A DNA stretch of 25,054 nt from Helicobacter sp. (lineage in GTDB: Bacteria; Campylobacterota; Campylobacteria; Campylobacterales; Helicobacteraceae). Below, piece after piece: positions 23,038 to 25,054 of the stretch. Within the stretch, counting starts at the first letter, position 1. Every line of letters starts with the position of its first letter. The notes beneath the pieces are model-generated. The model searched no databases, was not told the DNA's origin, and saw only the letters and a program-made list of their open reading frames with translations. The DNA is taken from positions 1-25,054 of the forward strand of contig JARHZY010000168.1 of NCBI GenBank assembly GCA_029264655.1, in the 5' to 3' direction. The position numbers and the translations under genes were made by a program.

Positions 23038-25054
23038 TTAAAACTCATAAGTGATAGAGAAATAATATCTCCTGCCCTCTCTTATATAGTTGAAGTTATT
23101 TTGATATGCAATTTTACTCTCATTATCTGTATATGATGCATAATCTATAAAATCAAAGTCAAAGAGATTATAGATAGAGAAATCAGCCCTTAAACCCTTC
23201 ATAATATTAAAGTTAAATCCTAAATGTGCTAATACATAAGGTTTATAATATTCGCCTACAGCATTAACAATTTGTGCATAATTTTCATCGCTTGGGTAGA
23301 TACCCCTATGTTGTCCTGCTCTAAATTCTGAACGCAATGAAACACCAAAATATTGTGTATTATAGAAAAGCCCTGCATTGAGATTATGCAATGGCACTGA
23401 AGTGAGTTGTTTGCCTTTGTCTGGTCCCTCTTCAATGCTTGTTTTATTGAGTGTATAGGCTAGATTAAGGCTTATTTCACCATAGCCAACACCAATGGGC
23501 TTCATCTCACCATAGAGTTCCATACCATAGCTAAATGCTCTGCTTCTATTAATGCTAATGCTACAATTTGCTTTATTATCTGTAACATTGCAAGTTCCTC
23601 CTATTATAGGGATTGACTGATCTTTAGCAATCCTTAAGCTATCGATTTTATCTCTAAAATCTGTGAAAAATCCTGTAATAGATGCACTAAAGTATTCATT
23701 ATCACTTAATGCTGATAATTCATAGTTTATACTTGATTCTGGCTTTAGATTTGGGTTACCATATATTGGACTCTTGCCTTGATAAGAAAAATTCACTATA
23801 CCGGGCACAAGTGTATTTAATGCTGGAGCTTTATAGCCTGTGGATACCCCACCTTTTAATACAAGCCATTCATCAATGGCATTATAGGATACATATAATC
23901 TAGGAGAGACATTTGCCCCAAATTTTGAGCTAAAGTTACCCCTAACTCCCGTAGTTACAAAGAGATTATCCCATAGGATAAACTCACTCTCACCAAAGAT
24001 TGCCCCTATATGTTGGTATAACATAGAGTTTGCTCCTGTAGCTCCCATAACATTATCATTAAACATTTGAAACCAATATCTAGCACCAAAGGAAGTCTTT
24101 GCCCCAAAGCTTTCTGTAAAATTAAAAAATATATTTGCCTTAGCATCTGCTATAATATCATGGTTGATTATACCTCTAGTTTGTCCGCCACAAAATCCGT
24201 ATTTACAAGTTGTGCCATTTGGAAATGTATCTTTTGGTATATATCTATCTGGATTTGCTGTAACATTATATTGCAAAGAGCTATTTAGAGATAGATTCTG
24301 TATTAATGCACCGGGATCTTTGATAAATACACCATCATAGTTTAATATCGCATTGCCACGATAAAAATTCATCTCGCTACCATAACCTCTTTCTGCCTGT
24401 GAATTTTGTTCTGTTTGTCCATTTTGTGGTGGAGTATAATTACCAAGTAATCCTTGCGAATTATCATAGATTTGTTGTCCAAAGTCTATATCTAAATAGG
24501 CACTATTTTTAGGGCTACTTAATGTTGCTTCACTTGCTTGTTTGCCATCATTCCATACAAGCCTACCGCCTACATTATAGATTTGTGCATGGCTTAAGCC
24601 TACTATGCTCCCTCGTCCTGCTGAACTTCCATCTGGAATAACTTTTAATTTATCCTGTGGCACTCTATCTCTTAGATAATACCTACCTCTTAGTATAAGC
24701 CCAAAGTCTTTTGCCTTTGTTAATGGACCGGAAGTAAAGAATGAGAGTGATTGAGAGTTACCAAAATAGCTTTTTTTTTGCAATGTATAATCTGCACTCA
24801 CTGATGCACCCCATTTATCAAAGCTTTGCTTTGTAATGATATTGATAACACCACCTATTGCATCACTACCATAGAGTGTAGATGCAGGACCGCGTATAAT
24901 CTCTATTCTCTCAATTGCTGATACAGGGGGCATAAAACTTGTGGCTGCTTGCCCAAATCCATTAGGAAACATAGATTCACCAATATCACCATTTACCCTT
25001 TTGCCATCTATTAAGATGAGCGTATAGCTTGCTGGCATACCCCTTATTGATATA
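23038..25054 (-). CDS. TonB-dependent outer-membrane siderophore receptor (5' part outside the window)
   Basis: It is a gated beta-barrel that imports an iron chelate using TonB energy. The visible 671 residues begin inside the plug domain with ISIRGMPASYTLILIDGKRV, followed by IERIEIIRGPASTLYGSDAIGGVINIITK, the plug hallmark. The rest alternates in barrel-strand fashion and ends with a C-terminal phenylalanine (SITYEF), as outer-membrane proteins do. The plug sequence resembles the catecholate group (CfrA, CirA, FepA, IrgA), so ferric enterobactin or a related catecholate is a reasonable guess; the substrate is not proven. The signal peptide and TonB box lie beyond the right edge. The frame continues open to the edge, so the ATG at 25038 is internal. 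Confidence 0.9.
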   Translation of the reverse strand, partial: ISIRGMPASYTLILIDGKRVNGDIGESMFPNGFGQAATSFMPPVSAIERIEIIRGPASTLYGSDAIGGVINIITKQSFDKWGASVSADYTLQKKSYFGNSQSLSFFTSGPLTKAKDFGLILRGRYYLRDRVPQDKLKVIPDGSSAGRGSIVGLSHAQIYNVGGRLVWNDGKQASEATLSSPKNSAYLDIDFGQQIYDNSQGLLGNYTPPQNGQTEQNSQAERGYGSEMNFYRGNAILNYDGVFIKDPGALIQNLSLNSSLQYNVTANPDRYIPKDTFPNGTTCKYGFCGGQTRGIINHDIIADAKANIFFNFTESFGAKTSFGARYWFQMFNDNVMGATGANSMLYQHIGAIFGESEFILWDNLFVTTGVRGNFSSKFGANVSPRLYVSYNAIDEWLVLKGGVSTGYKAPALNTLVPGIVNFSYQGKSPIYGNPNLKPESSINYELSALSDNEYFSASITGFFTDFRDKIDSLRIAKDQSIPIIGGTCNVTDNKANCSISINRSRAFSYGMELYGEMKPIGVGYGEISLNLAYTLNKTSIEEGPDKGKQLTSVPLHNLNAGLFYNTQYFGVSLRSEFRAGQHRGIYPSDENYAQIVNAVGEYYKPYVLAHLGFNFNIMKGLRADFSIYNLFDFDFIDYASYTDNESKIAYQNNFNYIREGRRYYFSITYEF

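Noticed and set aside
1..25054. tRNA, rRNA, CRISPR array, insertion sequence or prophage
   Set aside because: No T-loop-like GGTTCGA blocks in a cloverleaf setting, no regularly spaced repeats, and no transposase, integrase or phage proteins were seen.

Overview
The window looks like chromosomal DNA from a Helicobacter-type member of the Campylobacterota (epsilon-proteobacteria). It is AT-rich. Its -10 boxes are mostly (TGN)TATAAT in AT-rich surroundings, and the protein set fits: a class 2 PyrD followed by an M16 protease, the CbpA-HspR stress pair, a metal-dependent-type KdsA, and an ArgF/DUF2603 pair. I read 17 protein genes. There are no tRNA or rRNA genes, no recognisable insertion sequence and no CRISPR array. 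All identifications come from reading motifs; no database was searched.

Layout. Positions 452-2820 (+) hold pyrD and a translationally coupled periplasmic M16 peptidase, closed by a hairpin/T-tract terminator. Positions 3263-7193 (+) hold cbpA, hspR and secA in a row, so a DnaJ-like co-chaperone, its probable MerR-type heat-shock repressor and the Sec export motor are adjacent. Positions 7295-8674 (+) hold a GlcD-type FAD oxidase. Positions 10137-11936 (+) hold citrate synthase and a small FliL-like membrane-anchored protein. Positions 12733-14688 (+) hold an AAA_14/DUF4143-type ATPase and kdsA (Kdo-8-phosphate synthesis for LPS). Positions 15243-19115 (-) hold aroK, a GT9 heptosyltransferase-like protein, lnt and rpmH. 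Positions 21064-22690 (-) hold argF, a DUF2603-like protein and a one-domain PhnA/YjdM protein. Positions 23038-25054 (-) hold most of a TonB-dependent siderophore receptor cut by the window edge.

The genes are mostly core metabolism and envelope functions: pyrimidine, arginine and aromatic biosynthesis, TCA entry, LPS core, lipoprotein acylation, protein export and iron uptake. No multi-gene defence or secondary-metabolite system is visible.

About a quarter of the window has no convincing gene, which is high for this group. The gaps at 8675-10136 and 19116-21063 are the longest. The second holds the most interesting material. One item is a GC-enriched, strongly structured locus at about 19913-20038 with facing -10 elements, which I propose as a small RNA or sense/antisense RNA pair. 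Another is a G-rich hairpin loop at 20264-20303. The third is a relic reading frame at 20812-21063 with three in-frame stops and a 39-codon repeat. Other oddities are rpmH without an adjacent rnpA, an Lnt with a long membrane N-terminal extension, and an 18-bp perfect palindrome at the cbpA promoter.
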